Of a DNA stretch of 64,000 nucleotides, positions 33,665 to 45,620 are shown piece by piece. The notes beneath the pieces were generated by a model. That model was not told the origin of the DNA and searched no databases. It saw only the letters and a list, made by a program, of their open reading frames with translations. This DNA is from Okapia johnstoni (taxonomy: Eukaryota > Chordata > Mammalia > Artiodactyla > Giraffidae): the NCBI GenBank assembly GCA_024291935.2, contig CM044317.1:18374230-18438229 (forward strand), read 5' to 3'. The first letter of the stretch is position 1; each line of letters starts with the position of its first letter. A program made the translations under genes and the position numbers.

Positions 33665-34455
33665 TTCATCAGGAATATTGGTCTGAAATTTTGTTTTTTT
33701 GTGATGTCTTTGGTTAGTACTAGGGTAATGCTGATCACATAAAATGAGTTTGGAAGTGCTCCTTCCTTTTCTATTATTTTGAAAAGTTTAAGAAAGATTG
33801 TTATTCATTTTTCTTTCAATGTTTAGTAGAATTCACCAGTAAAGCCATTTAATCCTGGACTTTTGTTTGTTTAAAATTTTTTTGATTACTGATTCTATCT
33901 CCTTACTAGTAATTGATCTGTTAGTTTCTAGGTATTTATATATTTCTTTTAGGTTGTCCTATTTATTTTGTATATAATTGTTAGTAGTAGTCTCATGATT
34001 CTTTGTATTTCTGTTATATCGATAATTTGTTTTCATTTCTGCTTATATTTATTTGGGCCAAAACTCTTTCTTGATGAGTCTTATTAAAAGTTTATCAGCT
34101 TTCTTTATCTGTTCAATGAACCAGCTCTTAGGTACATTGATCATTTTTATTGTTTTGGGTTTGCTTGTTTTGGTCTCTCTTTCATCTCTGATCCTTATTA
34201 TTTTCTTCCTTTTACTAACTTTGGGCTTTGCCTGTCCTTTCTCTATTCCTTTAGGTGTAAAATTAGATTTTTTACCTTTTTCTTTTTTATTAGGTAGGCT
34301 TATATTGCTGTGAGCTTTCCTCTTCGAACTGCTTTTGCTGCTTCCCATAGGTTTTGGAAAGTTATATTTTCATTTTCATTCATTTTAAAGTATTTTTTAA
34401 TTTCCTCTTTGATGCCACTGTTGGCCCACTTGTTATTTATTTCCTGCCAAGGAGC

Positions 34456-34689
34456 ATACAACAATTATTGATTCACTTTCTTTATGGTGAACTAATCACA
34501 TTAGTGAAAGGGTGCTTGGGAAGAATGTCACATGGTCTGTGGACTTTCTGTTTGGGAAAGTGTATATATTTTCTCCACCATAGATAGCTGCCCTAATTAC
34601 TGTTGGTTGGGAGCTGTGAACATGGCAGAATTTAATTAGTCTCTCTCCCTTGGCTCATCCTCATTTCCATACTTTATCCCTTCAATCGG
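34456..34689. other. unique sequence
   Basis: No family recognised. Confidence 0.4.
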
Positions 34690-34865
34690 TATTTTGAGAA
34701 CAATACAATCTATCACAATGCTATTTTTCAGATAAGGAAACTAAGGCATAAAGTGGTCTAGCAAGTCAGTCATTCAACTTGAACTTTAGGGATGGGATGT
34801 GAACAGAGGTAACCCAACGCTAAGCCTTGGGCTTTTTATCACTATGCTATACTTTCTTCATAGTA
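34690..34865 (-). repeat. MIR SINE, antisense
   Basis: TTTTTCAGATAAGGAAACTAAGGCA is the antisense MIR core; the tRNA-derived end lies to the right (AACCCAACGCTAAGCCTTGGGC). Confidence 0.65.
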
Positions 34866-36044
34866 ATATTTATCGAATGCTGGTAATACAAAGCCTTCAG
34901 CTGGCAGGACATCATAATATGACTTCAGGAAAAGCATGGAATTTTTAGATCTACAGTTAATACATAAGCCTCATTTGGATCTCTCAGTTTATATGTTTGC
35001 TGACATCTCTCCCTGCCCCCTCTCATGGAAGTGCAAATGGACACTGTAATAGCCAAAAGGCATTCAGCCAGAGACAGCAGAAGGAGAATAGAGATATGAA
35101 CCATCCACAAATAAGATTATCAACTTCTAGATAATTGAAAACTGATTAAATAGTGTCATGATTTCTTTGTTCATTTTCTAGGAGATGTATCCAAGACCTT
35201 CTAGGAATAATCTAATATAGGTTAGCTGTTTTGTGGGTTTTGTCAATGGCCTACTCTTTTAGGCTTATCCTGCTAAAGATATGGTTAAAAGGAAGGCATT
35301 CATTGTTCAAACATTCTCTTCAGTTATTCTTTTTTTCCTAGCTAAAGTTGATGTTTTTCCACGATACAAAGAGCATTGTGATTCAATTGCCTCAGGGAAG
35401 CAAACAGAACATTTTCCTGTAACTACTCAGTCAAAGGTCAGTTGCTAGGATTTTGCTATTCATCCTCATGGAGCAAGGTATCAATATTTTTATTATTCTC
35501 TTCTTTAAGCTTGACACCAACATGAGGCAGTTTAAGTTCCCTCTGCTGTTTGCAGTGATTTATTTCTGAAGCAGGGGAAACATCTTTTCACTGCCTGAAG
35601 ATTTGAGCCTACTAAGACTTGCAGGGGCACAAAGCATTTATATTCAGGTTTGTTTCAGATAGACTTGGGAAAAAAAACCCTACCCATATAGTTATGAAAA
35701 TGCAATCTAATACCCATCGACTACCACGGATGGCAGATACAGAGCACCTGACCCCCACCTTCCTGCATCTAAACCTGATAAGTTTCATTGGTCAGATTTT
35801 CTTAACTATCCTGTGCTCATATCCAGGCTTTAAATTCTTTTCAATATTTCATAGGCTAATAGCACACTTCATAAAGCTAATATCAAATAATCCAGTAGTG
35901 CAAGTAACCAAGTATACAAAAACCTATTTGACAACCTTGCATAGAGCAACAAACCACCAGGCAGCCTTTAAATTCTTTTCTTGTCACATGTATGAGAGCT
36001 TTTAACCATTTTGAATTTTGCCATATTGTTTAGCTCATTCCCTT
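34866..36044. other. unique sequence, includes a 128-codon open frame
   Basis: No interspersed repeat recognised. A plus open frame at 35619-36005 encodes 128 residues with a hydrophobic middle (LNLISFIGQIFLTILCSY) and no recognised family. It is one of the few longer frames in the window not made from a repeat. I see no initiation context, polyadenylation signal or splice support and do not call it a gene. Confidence 0.45.
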
Positions 36045-36053
36045 ATTACACAA

Positions 36054-36273
36054 ATGTGTGCTCAGTTGCTCAGTCGTGACTGACTCTTGGTGACCCCCAT
36101 GGAGTGTAGCCCACCAGGCTCCTCTGTCCATGGGATTCTCCAGGCAAGAATACTGGAGTGGGTTGCCATTTCCTTCTCCGGGGAATCTTCCTGACTCAGG
36201 GATCGGACCTGCATCTCTTGCTCCTCCTGCATTGGCAGGGGGGATCCTTACCACTGCACCACCTGGGAAACCC
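36054..36273 (-). repeat. Bov-tA SINE with 9-bp TSD
   Basis: Reverse-complement Bov-tA with a CTTGCTCCTCCTGCATTGGC variant region. Perfect ATTACACAA flanks at 36045-36053 and 36274-36282. Confidence 0.95.
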
Positions 36274-36282
36274 ATTACACAA

Positions 36283-36504
36283 GTAAGAAAACTTAAACAA
36301 TAGTCGTAATTATACTTGTCATCAATACTGAATAGGAGTACAGTACAGGATATCTTGATCTGTTTTGAACTTGACTTCCTGATTTCAGTTAAATCACAGT
36401 CTGATTTCTTTTATATCATTTTGATTTATTTTAGTCTCCTGGTCCTCCTCTTTTACTATGGAGACACTATCATAAGATTAACTAATGTTTATAAGAATTA
36501 AAAT
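36283..36504. other. unique sequence
   Basis: Nothing recognised. Confidence 0.4.
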
Positions 36505-36675
36505 GTTCTAAGCATTTTACATCATTTCATTTAGTACCCCCAAGAACCATAACAGGAATTTATAATAATTCTGTTTCAGAAATAAGGAAACTGAGGTTGA
36601 ACTAGAATGTTGTGAAATCTCTGTATGAATCCGTGACTTGACTCAGGGACCCATCTTCCTTTCAGTACTCTCTCC
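36505..36675 (-). repeat. MIR SINE, antisense
   Basis: CTAAGCATTTTACATCATTTC, then TTCAGAAATAAGGAAACTGAGG: antisense MIR 3' part and core. Confidence 0.7.
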
Positions 36676-37696
36676 CACAAAATTACCATGGATGTTTCAA
36701 TTTATATATTAAAAAAATCTTTATTCAAGTAAAGGTTTGGGAAGGATATCCATAAAAACATTATAAACAGTTTCATTTTAACATTCTTCATATGAGTTCA
36801 TATTTAGTTTTTGTAAGCTTTTTTTGCTTAAGTCTTGTTCTGTGCATGGTCTACTTCTATGGAGCATGACATAAAAGAAAAGAGTTAATATTCAAAACCC
36901 CATAACTCTAATATTAGTGTAGATATCAAATCCAGATAATAAAAGTCCCTATGTTTTCAGAAAGGAGAAAAAAGAGGCAAAATTTATGTAAAGAGGATTC
37001 AAGAAGCGCCCAAACTTCAAAAGCAGAAGGGAGTCACTATTAGCTTTAACAAAGGATAAAAATTTGAACAGTTCATAAATTCTAAGTCTAATCTCTACCT
37101 TTCCCAGGAAAACATATAGATTCTCTTTCCAGTGAGTGACTAGCAGTGTGTGGATTACTCACTGCCTATGTATCTTTTTCCCATTGTTTTATTTCTTTGG
37201 GCTAGGAAATTTATAATTATTTGGAGGTCTTCCATATAACGATATTTGAGCTAGAAACTAGATGTGACATCTGAAATAGATGGTAAATAGAGAGAAAAGG
37301 AAAAACAATTAACATTAGAAGCCAGTGAAGAAAAAACATACAAAAAAACTCAGGACTTTGAGAAGGATGAAAAAAATGCAATAGCTTCATATCCCCAAAC
37401 TCAAAGAAGGAAACCATTTTAAGGAGATTACCAGAGTCATATGCTATGTAGAGTTCAAAAACAGTAAGAACTGAAGAAGGGCCATGGTTTGGATGGATAG
37501 GAGGTCAATAATCTCTTTTAATAATGCTATTTTAGTATTCATTGATAGGGACAAAAACTGGTTTTGAAAAGTTAAGAAGAGAGAGGTGAAAGTGTTATAC
37601 CATCTGAGCTGTGGTTATGTTTGTTCTATTATTTCATCATCCTGATATTCTTTCCCAATGATCCAACCTAAGGTCTGATCCAAAATGGATTTAGGT
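36676..37696. other. AT-rich unique sequence
   Basis: About 1 kb with no recognised repeat, purine-rich around 37250-37400. No gene evidence. Confidence 0.45.
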
Positions 37697-37708
37697 GCAT
37701 ATATGGTT

Positions 37709-37932
37709 GTGCTGTGTGCTGTGCTGTGCTTAGTCACTCAGTCATGTCCGACTCTTTGCGACCCCATGGATGGTAGCTCACCAGGCTCCTCTGTCCATGG
37801 GGATTCTCCAGGCAAGAATACTGGAGTAGGTTGCCATTCTCTCCTCCAGGGGATCTTCCTGGCCCAGGAATCAAACCAGGGTCTCCTGCACTGCAGGCAA
37901 ATTCTTTGCCAGCTGAGCTACCAGGGAAGCCT
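37709..37932 (-). repeat. Bov-tA SINE
   Basis: Reverse-complement Bov-tA with a GTGCTGTGTGCTGTGCTGTGC repeat at its 3' end. Imperfect 12-bp flanks (GCATATATGGTT at 37697, ACATATGTGGTT at 37933) probably represent the TSD. Confidence 0.92.
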
Positions 37933-38564
37933 ACATATGTGGTTACTGACAGTCAAATGATGGAAAGCGAATTATAGAAATGCCTGTTCTAACAAAAGGC
38001 TAATTTTCCTCCCCCGAAGCTGAAAAGATTGCATTATTAGGATCATTCTGAACAGAGGATTTATTATATGAGGCACAAATATCACTGGGTATGCTGGCTA
38101 AATAACCTCATTTAGAAAGAGATAGATTGTTGGTTCAGTTATAAGAGATGAACTGGGAGTAAAGAAAGCAGAAAATTACAAATAAGATATACGGCCTAAT
38201 CTGTTTTTTTTTTCCTACTTATTTTCTCTCCCCCATTACTCCCCCACATCTATAAAACACAGTGAGCCTAATAGGATTAGGTGTTCATAGCCCACCTTGT
38301 GGATTGTCAAACAGACCAGACCTAGAAGTTCTCTAACTGTAGACAGATGCTCCAGAGTAAGATAGGCTGCATTTCTAGAACTAATAACACTAATGACACC
38401 ACCTGGAAATGCCAAGTGACCAGCTTTAAGCAATAGGGCAGTCAGACCTTCAGAGCATCCACTACGTATTTATCTAGTTAGAGCTAGGAACTAATGACAG
38501 AGAAATGGCAGTGACTAAAATGGAGACTTTCTGATGGCTAGGGGAAATTATTGCAGATAACCTC
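37933..38564. other. unique sequence
   Basis: No recognised repeat. A 65-codon minus frame at 38236-38433 has no known domain. Confidence 0.45.
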
Positions 38565-38700
38565 AGCATACTGACTCTAAATCAGAGACCTGAGTTCAAG
38601 TCATGCTGTCACTGGCATGATTGTGAGCAAGTTTCTTAACCTTTTGATATACTTTCTCCTTGCACAAAAGAGGAATGACATAATGGCATCTGGACCGCCA
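38565..38700 (+). repeat. MIR SINE
   Basis: AGAGACCTGAGTTCAAGTCATGC and GTGAGCAAGTTTCTTAACC are the MIR head and core in sense. Confidence 0.7.
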
Positions 38701-38771
38701 TCCTAAAGAATTATAGAGAGGAACAAATGGCCTTTTCATGGAAAACCTACATAAACTACATTAAACCTACA

Positions 38772-38991
38772 TGTGTGCGTGCTAAATTGCTTCAGTCGTG
38801 TCTAACTCTTTGAGATCCTATGGACTGTATAGCCCACCAGGCTCCTCTGTCCATGGGGATTCTCCAGGCAAGAATACTGGAGTGGGTTGCCATGCCCTCC
38901 TCCAGAGGATCTTCTGGACCCAGGATCAAATCCTCATGTCTCCTGCATTGGCAGGCAGGTTCTTTGCCACTATCGCCTCCTGGGAAGCCCT
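38772..38991 (-). repeat. Bov-tA SINE
   Basis: Reverse-complement Bov-tA from CTTCAGTCGTGTCTAACTC to CGCCTCCTGGGAAGCCC. The direct repeat AAAACCTACATAAA (38742-38755 and 39027-39040) encloses the SINE plus an extra 30-bp piece on its right. Confidence 0.92.
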
Positions 38992-38997
38992 AAAATC

Positions 38998-39026
38998 TTC
39001 TGGAGTGGGTTGCTATTCCCTTCTCT
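38998..39026 (-). repeat. 30-bp duplicate of SINE body
   Basis: CTTCTGGAGTGGGTTGC and TATTCCCTTCTC repeat the central Bov-tA segment CTGGAGTGGGTTGCCATGCCC at 38877. It lies beyond the SINE's 5' end but inside the presumed TSD. Confidence 0.7.
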
Positions 39027-39040
39027 AAAACCTACATAAA

Positions 39041-39799
39041 ACTAGGTAAAACCTCATGCCACTGCTTGAAAATTGTTAGTATTTATGTTCTGATCTCTCC
39101 AGTGTTTGGATTTATATTTGACATTATAAATATTTTCTGGGCAGATCTGCCAAGAGCTCTTTAAAGATAATCATTAAATAAAATCAACCAGAAAACAAAC
39201 AAAACTGAACTAGTATAGAAATCATTTGTCCAAGTAGTAGATAGAAAACCCTAAATAAAATTACCATCTTGGACTTCCAGATTTTTGCATATTCATAAAG
39301 CATGACCAAAGCAGGTACTTCATAGTTAAGAATTTCAACGAGAAAATAGAAGTAAGGGCCATCTTTTTCAAATCCAGTTGGGACCATCTTTCTGTAAAAG
39401 AGACTCACCGTCTAATGTTTTGTTCAAAGTAGTAGTACTTTCCCATTTTTCTTGCCTGAGGACTGCTATCCAGTGGCAGCAGGAACAGCCATATTATGCC
39501 CTTATCTGCTCCCCTAAATGGGTCCACAGTGAAATGGTCAGAGATGGGTAACTGCCCCTAAGAAGTGTCCTAGTCATTTGCTATATGGATTCCTAGGGTG
39601 TAAGTTGGTGAAGCTGAGTAACTGTCACTGGAATTCAAGGATTCTTCAATATTCACAAATCAATCAATGTGATATACCATATTAACACATTGAAAGATAA
39701 AAACCAGGTTCTTTTAAGATGAATTTCAGGCAGACTCTTTCCAGCGATTTATTCACCATGCTGGATTTCCCTCTTTCAGATTCCCTGATAGACATGCTG
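39041..39799. other. unique sequence
   Basis: No recognised repeat or exon. Confidence 0.45.
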
Positions 39800-40190
39800 G
39801 TTTGCATATGGGCTTTGGGGACCAGCTGATCAGAGCTTGAATCCTGGAGATGCACTTACTGGCTGTGTGACTTCACTCTACAGCCTCAGTTCTTTAATCT
39901 GTTTCAGGGGATAAACCATCCTTACCTTGCAAGGTCTTCTTGTTGTTCAGTGGCTTAGTTATGCCTGACTCTTTGCTACTCCATGGATTGCAGCACGCCA
40001 GGCTTCCCTGTCCTTCACCATCTCCCAGAGTTTGCTCAAATGCATGTTCATTGAGTCGGTGATGCCATCCAACCATATTGATATTTCTTCCTGCAAAAGG
40101 TCTATCTAAAGCTTAATTAAGATACTGGGTATAAATGCTTACTACAGGCCTTACACATTAGACATGTAGTAGATGGTAACTATTAGAATC
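39800..40190 (+). repeat. MIR SINE split by short BovB
   Basis: Left part has AGAGCTTGAATCCTGGAG, ACTGGCTGTGTGACTTCAC and CCTCAGTTCTTTAATCTG; the right part (from about 40080) has the 3' end with ATACTGGGTATAAATGC. A BovB 3' tip interrupts it. Confidence 0.65.
39936..40079 (-). repeat. short BovB 3' tip, TTG-ended type
   Basis: TTGTTGTTCAGTGGCTTAGTTATG, GCAGCACGCCAGGCTTCCC, GTCCTTCACCATCTCCCAG, ending GCCATCCAACCAT. Only about 140 bp of the BovB 3' end. Confidence 0.85.
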
Positions 40191-42009
40191 TCATAGGTTT
40201 GTGGATTTAGAGAGTGCTAGAGCAAAAAAGGATTCTTTTTTAGGAGCCATCCAGGCCACTGATTCTCATAAGACCTTTTGGAGCCTTATACTAAGAGGAG
40301 GCAGACACTAGCGATAAGAGGGGTCACTTGTGCCTCAACTTCCACTTCAAACAGAAAGCCTCTATTTTTATGTTACGTTTGGGCTTCCCAATTAAAAATA
40401 ATGCAAGGAAAGAGTTCTGCAAAAAGAAAATAAATTAAAAATATCTTTTAGTTCAACTTCCTAATTTTATAAATAAAGCTGAGGGACAGTAAGTCAAGCG
40501 ATGTGCTCCATTGTTCATCTTGTCAGATGACTCCGTTAAGAACACAAACTCCTCATTAACATCATCGGCAAGTCTGAGGGGGTGTTTGTATCCATGCATT
40601 GAGTCATCTTTTCAAGTAATTCTCCTCCCTGATACAAGGTTACCATTGAGAGTCACTCTAATCTGCGTTGCCCATTCTGGGCACTATAATTCTGATTGAA
40701 GTTGCAGATGGGGCCCTCAATCATATTAATCATTTAAAATTATGAAGACAATGGACAGGCAAAAAAAAGAGAATGACTAAACCCATCCTGTAAAATACAA
40801 TCTCTATACTGTTCTTACCACTTAATTTAAGCATAATTAAAAATAAGGAACTCTGAAGAATATACAGCAGGTTTTGAAATTAATTTCTAATTCTTATTGG
40901 AAATTGATAAAATCCTTAGTCATGTACCATTAAAGGAACTGTCTCTGTTATAGTCCAGTCTAGATGTCTCTTCATCATTCATGGCCTGCTGATATGGTTC
41001 CCATCCCTCCCCAGGCTGGGATGACGTTTTCCACTTTCTTCAATCAAGCTTTTAGTCATAATTACAGTGAAATTTTAGTCTCTGCATCTGCAATTGCTCA
41101 AAGATTATACAGTAAATCAACTGATTTCTAAGAAAGCTTCAATTTTGAAAAATGCCTGTTGCCAGTTAGGAAACAATCATGATTAAGATGACATTAATAA
41201 GCCATGTTTATTGAGCACTGCAGTGCTTCATCCAGGTTACAATGGATAGGAAGAGACCCACTCCCAAGGCACATACTGCACTACTGCACAGTTAGATGAA
41301 GTTCCTAATTTAATTAGCCAAGGATGCAAACCTAATCAGAAGGGAGGTAGCCACACAGGGTAGGAGCAGACACAGCATATGCCAGCATGGCTTCCTTGGC
41401 TTCCCCCCAGAATCTAACAAGAGCCTATAGCTGCCTGGGGCACTGTCCACACAAAGAGGACACATCTTCATTCTTGCCATGTCACTGCCCTTTAATATTC
41501 AGGGTTTACGTCATTTTCTGGAAGGATTTATATAACTTTTTTGCCTCTAGAACCCAACTCAGTGTCCGCAAGTCCTCATCTTCCAGCAAGCTGTGTCTGG
41601 GCCTGAAATGGAACCTCTGATTCTGAGTTTCCAGGGTTCTGGGAAAGTTCGTTTTCCAGCAAGAGTCACCAGGCGGTCCACTCTGATGTCCTCTCAGGTG
41701 GCGTCGCATTGAATCCTCACAGAAAGCTGTTACAGGTTCACAGTCTTTATCCGAAACACTTGGGCTCATCTAAGCTTTTGAATTCAGAAGTTTCAGATTT
41801 CAGACAGGCTAAATGGCTAATTTCAGACAGTCTAACATTAGCTTGTATCACCCCCAGTGAGATCTGAGGCAGTACCCCATAGGTAATTTGCTTTATGTAT
41901 AGGATAAATACAGACTATGAATTGCCTTACTTCAGCTCAGTCAGAATTTGCTGCAAATTAGTTTGTGCCAAAGATATGAATGATCATTTGGTTCTAAGAA
42001 CTCCTTGGA
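40191..42009. other. unique sequence, no gene seen
   Basis: About 1.8 kb, balanced composition, no recognised repeats. Opposing 77- and 87-codon frames overlap at 41387-41769 and have no known domain. Confidence 0.5.
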
Positions 42010-42190
42010 TATTGCAATATAGATTAGGGTTTGTTGACCTATATTATTATCTTCAACTTAACAATGAGGAAATTGAGGCTGGGAGAGTTTAAGACATTTG
42101 TCCAAGGTCATAACTAGTAAGTGGTAGGGGAAAAACTCATGTAAGTGTGTCTCAATTCCAAATTTGCATCTTTAATAACAGTACTATAGC
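42010..42190 (-). repeat. MIR SINE, antisense
   Basis: ACAATGAGGAAATTGAGGCTGG and CATTTGTCCAAGGTCATAAC AGTAAGTGG show the antisense MIR core and tRNA-related end. Confidence 0.75.
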
Positions 42191-42313
42191 CTAACCTTGG
42201 CTGTCCTTCAATTTGCAACCACTTTCCATTTTCATGCTATTTCTAAAAAGGTTTGGACTAGGGGGAGGTGAGTGAGCCACTTGTTTTGGGTATAAAATAC
42301 AAGGGGGTACCAC

Positions 42314-42432
42314 AAAACTCAGTAACCAAGATGTAAAAAATGCAGTATTTTAACAATTTAAATTAATGCAAAAATTTTCTGATGAAAATGTAAAAAATTT
42401 CGATCAAGACATGATCAGTGTTACTGAGTTTT
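42314..42432. repeat. MITE-like inverted-repeat element
   Basis: AAAACTCAGTAAC (42314-42326) and GTTACTGAGTTTT (42420-42432) are perfect 13-bp inverted repeats around a 93-bp AT-rich interior. The 119-bp unit looks like a small non-autonomous DNA element or a long stem-loop. Family not recognised; no clear TSD. Confidence 0.55.
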
Positions 42433-44959
42433 CGTTTTGTCTCAGGTATTACCTCTCCAGCATTGCTCTCTAACCTTTGAGTATTGTCCTTCTATGTTCT
42501 CACTACAGTAAAGGGCAGATGATGTCCCATTCCCATTAGCAAGAAGAGTGACCCCAAAGTGGGAGAAAGGAGATGCTGTTCTCCAGTGAACAAAATTCAC
42601 GACCATCAGTATGCTCCCTGATTACCAATATTAAGGATTCCTTCTGGCTACATTACTGTTGAACTGTTTCATTTCTGCCTCAATTACAGAAAAAGAAGGG
42701 GTGTTATTTTCAGAGCTATTTCAACAGAGTTAAGAGATTGGCATGGGAGAAGTTTGAGTTGATCTGCTTTCAAGTTCACAGTTTGATCAGTCAAGACCTG
42801 GTTGGAAACAGATTAAACTCCAATGAAAGAGAGTTTAATGCAGGACGTAACTTACTTGGGTAGGGAACAGAAAGGGTGTTGGACACAGAGACTAGCAACA
42901 GCAGGAAGTTGATGCCACACCCTGGTCTAAAGGAAAATGGGGAGAAAATGATGTATCTGGAATCAGAGAGAGCTTGAAAAATGAGAAGGAGCTGTAGTTG
43001 TTGGGCTGGGGGTGCACCCAGAGCAGAGAGGGAGAGGGAAACATTTTCCCAGCCTTCTTACTCCCCTCTCCTCCTCTAATCTGCTATGAGTGCTTCCCAT
43101 TGACTGCCCCTCGAGGGACTAACTGGAGCCTGACGACTGACGCAAGGGCAGGGATCAGTCTCCTGGGCCACAGAAAAAGGCAGCAAAGGGAGGCGAGATC
43201 TAGGGCAGGGACAAACTGGAAAAAACCGCAATGAGTTTTGTTCATTGATTTTTTACAAGCTCAGATACCTATCAATACTTCTGTCTGTTTAGTGACACAG
43301 CTAAAGGAGCAATTTAATGAAAGCAGGAGAAATTCAAAGATAGTACCACTTAATGTTATCACAATCACTTAAAATTAAATACTTTTATGCAAAATTATTA
43401 TTGATTACACAATATTATTCCCATTGTGCCAAAGACTGATTTTATTCCTTTTTTCTTCATCATAAGATGGCACCTTTAAATTGCATCGAAAAAAAATTAT
43501 GCAAATGTGAGTCCCTGGCAGTATGATTTAGACTTTTTTATTCTCCCATGCAAAACAGACAAACAAACAAACAAACAAAAAGACTAGAAAAGAAGGCATT
43601 GAAGATTTTAAACACCAAATACTCCTTCTGAATCATCATTCAAAGACAACAGAAGATCTCAGCAGGGGTTTAAGTAAAGTAGCTATTTTTGTACATAATT
43701 TTGAAGAGCATGGTTAAGGAGCAATGGTCATTTTATTTATGACTCATGGCCACTGATGTGGACATGTTCTCTAAATATATGAGAAATCTAACCTGGGATA
43801 ATTATAGATTTATTTTCCATATATGTTAACTTTACTGGGATTTTATTTACTCTAGGATACTGATGAGGAAGGGGGATGGGGAGGAGAGCAAGACAGTCTA
43901 CCTGCCCCCAAGATAATCAAAGATAGAGATCCTACCGTGACCGCAGAACTCTTATTTCTGATCTCTCTTCACGCCTTTAAGTCTTCACACCATAATTTAA
44001 GACGTTATGGGTTCATTGGTATCTTCTCAGGCCATGCTCACTCAGCTGCTAATGGGCTCATTTCCCCATCAGTCATCCGGATCTTAACAATGGCCTACTT
44101 TTCAAAATTTCTTTTGGTAGAGTTGGATAAATTACTCAAAGTCATTATAAGTCATCTCGTAGAAAACGCTATTAAAATTTTTCCTATAAATTTTATCAGA
44201 TAAGGATAAAAAAATGCATTAAAAAATAGTTTTCAGGTTACCTCACTTTCAGTAAGGTTTATTTTCAGGCTGATAGCACTGTTTCCTCTTTTGCATGGAT
44301 GCTTAACCTTATTTTAAATATTCAGTTTCTTTTTCTGCCTTAGCTGCTTTCCCTTTTCTATGCAAGTGGAATTAAACATTTTCTTTTTTATTTTTTGTTT
44401 GTTTTTTGAGAGAGACACGAAGGAAGGGATATCAAGGTGAATTTTCAGGATAAATTGGTTTGGGGAAAATGCTTTTTCATTAAATTATGTATATAGCCAA
44501 TGTTTATTGTTTATTCTATATATAACCCGAATTACCTAGTGGGAATTTAAAGATAAATAAGGCTTGGGCCCTCATTTTCAGAAATATTAAGTCTAGTGAG
44601 GTAAACACACATATAAAGATGATTTCATCTAGTGTGTTGAGGGTATTAGAGGAAGGATAAACACACTTTCTCAGACATAGGCATTCTGAGTCAACAGTCA
44701 TAAACAAATGATAAAATAAATTCAAGCACTTATTATTTCTTTCTTAGAATGTTTCCCAAAGCCTTTATTTCTAAGGCTACCTTTCCCACCCCCCCCGATC
44801 TAGAAATTGTGTAGTGTAGTATAGTAGAACAAATTATATGATGGACATTCGCGCTGATGACAAAATGGTGTATCATTTGTGTGGCACGGTGATGGACATT
44901 TGTGATTGCAGTGTACCCTTGAAAAATGAACTTTATAAATGTAGCTGCTGTGGAATTTA
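42433..44959. other. long unique stretch
   Basis: About 2.5 kb without recognised interspersed repeats. It includes an (AAAC)n tract at 43556-43578 and a C run at 44791-44798. The 43920-44210 part has an 88-codon plus frame and several CpGs but no recognised domain. Confidence 0.5.
43556..43578. repeat. (ACAA)n microsatellite
   Basis: Repeated ACAA units, about five to six copies. Confidence 0.85.
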
Positions 44960-45345
44960 ACTCAGAGGAGATGTAGGTAAATGCTTGGGCTTGGAAGACA
45001 GAGTTCTGGATTCAACTTTTGGTTCTAGCTATATGACTGGGCGGGCTACATAAAACCTTTGAGGCTAGATTTTTAAATTTTTTAAAATAAGATTGAAATA
45101 CCCATAGAACCATATGATTTGTTGTTGTTGTTTAGTTGCTCAGTTGTGTCCGACTCTTTGAGACCCCATGGACTGCAGCAAGCCAGGCTTCCCTGTCCTT
45201 CACCATCTCCCAGAATTTGCTCAAACTCATGTCCATTGAGTTGGTGATGCTATCCAGTCTGATACTGGTGATTAAATAATATAACATGAATAAAAAGCAT
45301 AATGCCTTTCACATAAGCATTTAATAAATGGTTATTATTATTTAT
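44960..45345 (+). repeat. MIR SINE split by short BovB
   Basis: The left part (to about 45115) has GGGCTTGGAAGACAGAGTTC and GGATTCAACTTTTGGTTC; the right part (from about 45262) has GGTGATTAAATAATATAACATG and CATAAGCATTTAATAAATGG, the MIR 3' end. Confidence 0.7.
45119..45259 (-). repeat. short BovB 3' tip, TTG-ended type
   Basis: Same length class and sequence as 39936-40079, with (TTG)n at the 3' end and GAGTTGGTGATGCTATCC at its 5' limit. Confidence 0.85.
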
Positions 45346-45499
45346 TGACTTACAAAATTTATTTGCACCATACATTTCTCCTTCTTAATGTTTTCTGTTA
45401 GGTTATCACAAGGGTCATCATTGCTCAAATAAATAGTGTTTATACCATTATAAACTCAATGTATGCAAGTATACAGTTATAGAATAAATTTTTTATAGC
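45346..45499. other. unique sequence
   Basis: Nothing recognised. Confidence 0.4.
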
Positions 45500-45620
45500 A
45501 TGACTGACCCATACCCATTTTGCAGATGAAATTACTGAGGTTTAGCTGGTTTCTTTGACTTGCCCACGTCAGCTGTTTAGAGTACCCATGTCTGCTCTCC
45601 CTACGCAGTGCCTTACGCTT
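45500..45620 (-). repeat. MIR SINE fragment, antisense
   Basis: CCATTTTGCAGATGAAATTACTGAGG and CTTTGACTTGCCCACG are the antisense MIR core. Confidence 0.6.

Larger units (their letters stand above)
31290..34455 (-). repeat. long antisense L1 with two BovB insertions
   Basis: About 2.3 kb of L1 sequence after removing insertions. Plus-strand order is 3' UTR (TTTTTAATTGACATGTAATTG), ATTCTACATATAAGTGATAAC, ACCACATTTTTTTTATCCACTC, ATCAATTTACGTTCCCACC, then ORF2 antisense with GGAAGTGGGCATCCTTGTCTTG, TTTGGTTAATGTGGTGTATCA, and CTTTGATGCCACTGTTGGCC near the far end. A 99-codon minus frame at 34049-34348 reads ORF2 with PKSWFIEQIKKADK and LIRLIKKEF. It is broken by stops throughout. The ORF2 endonuclease and ORF1 are missing. 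Confidence 0.85.

Noticed and set aside
35619..36005. 128-codon plus open frame in unique DNA
   Set aside because: Not repeat-derived, but no recognised domain, no transcript signals and no conservation evidence available. Left as a described frame only.
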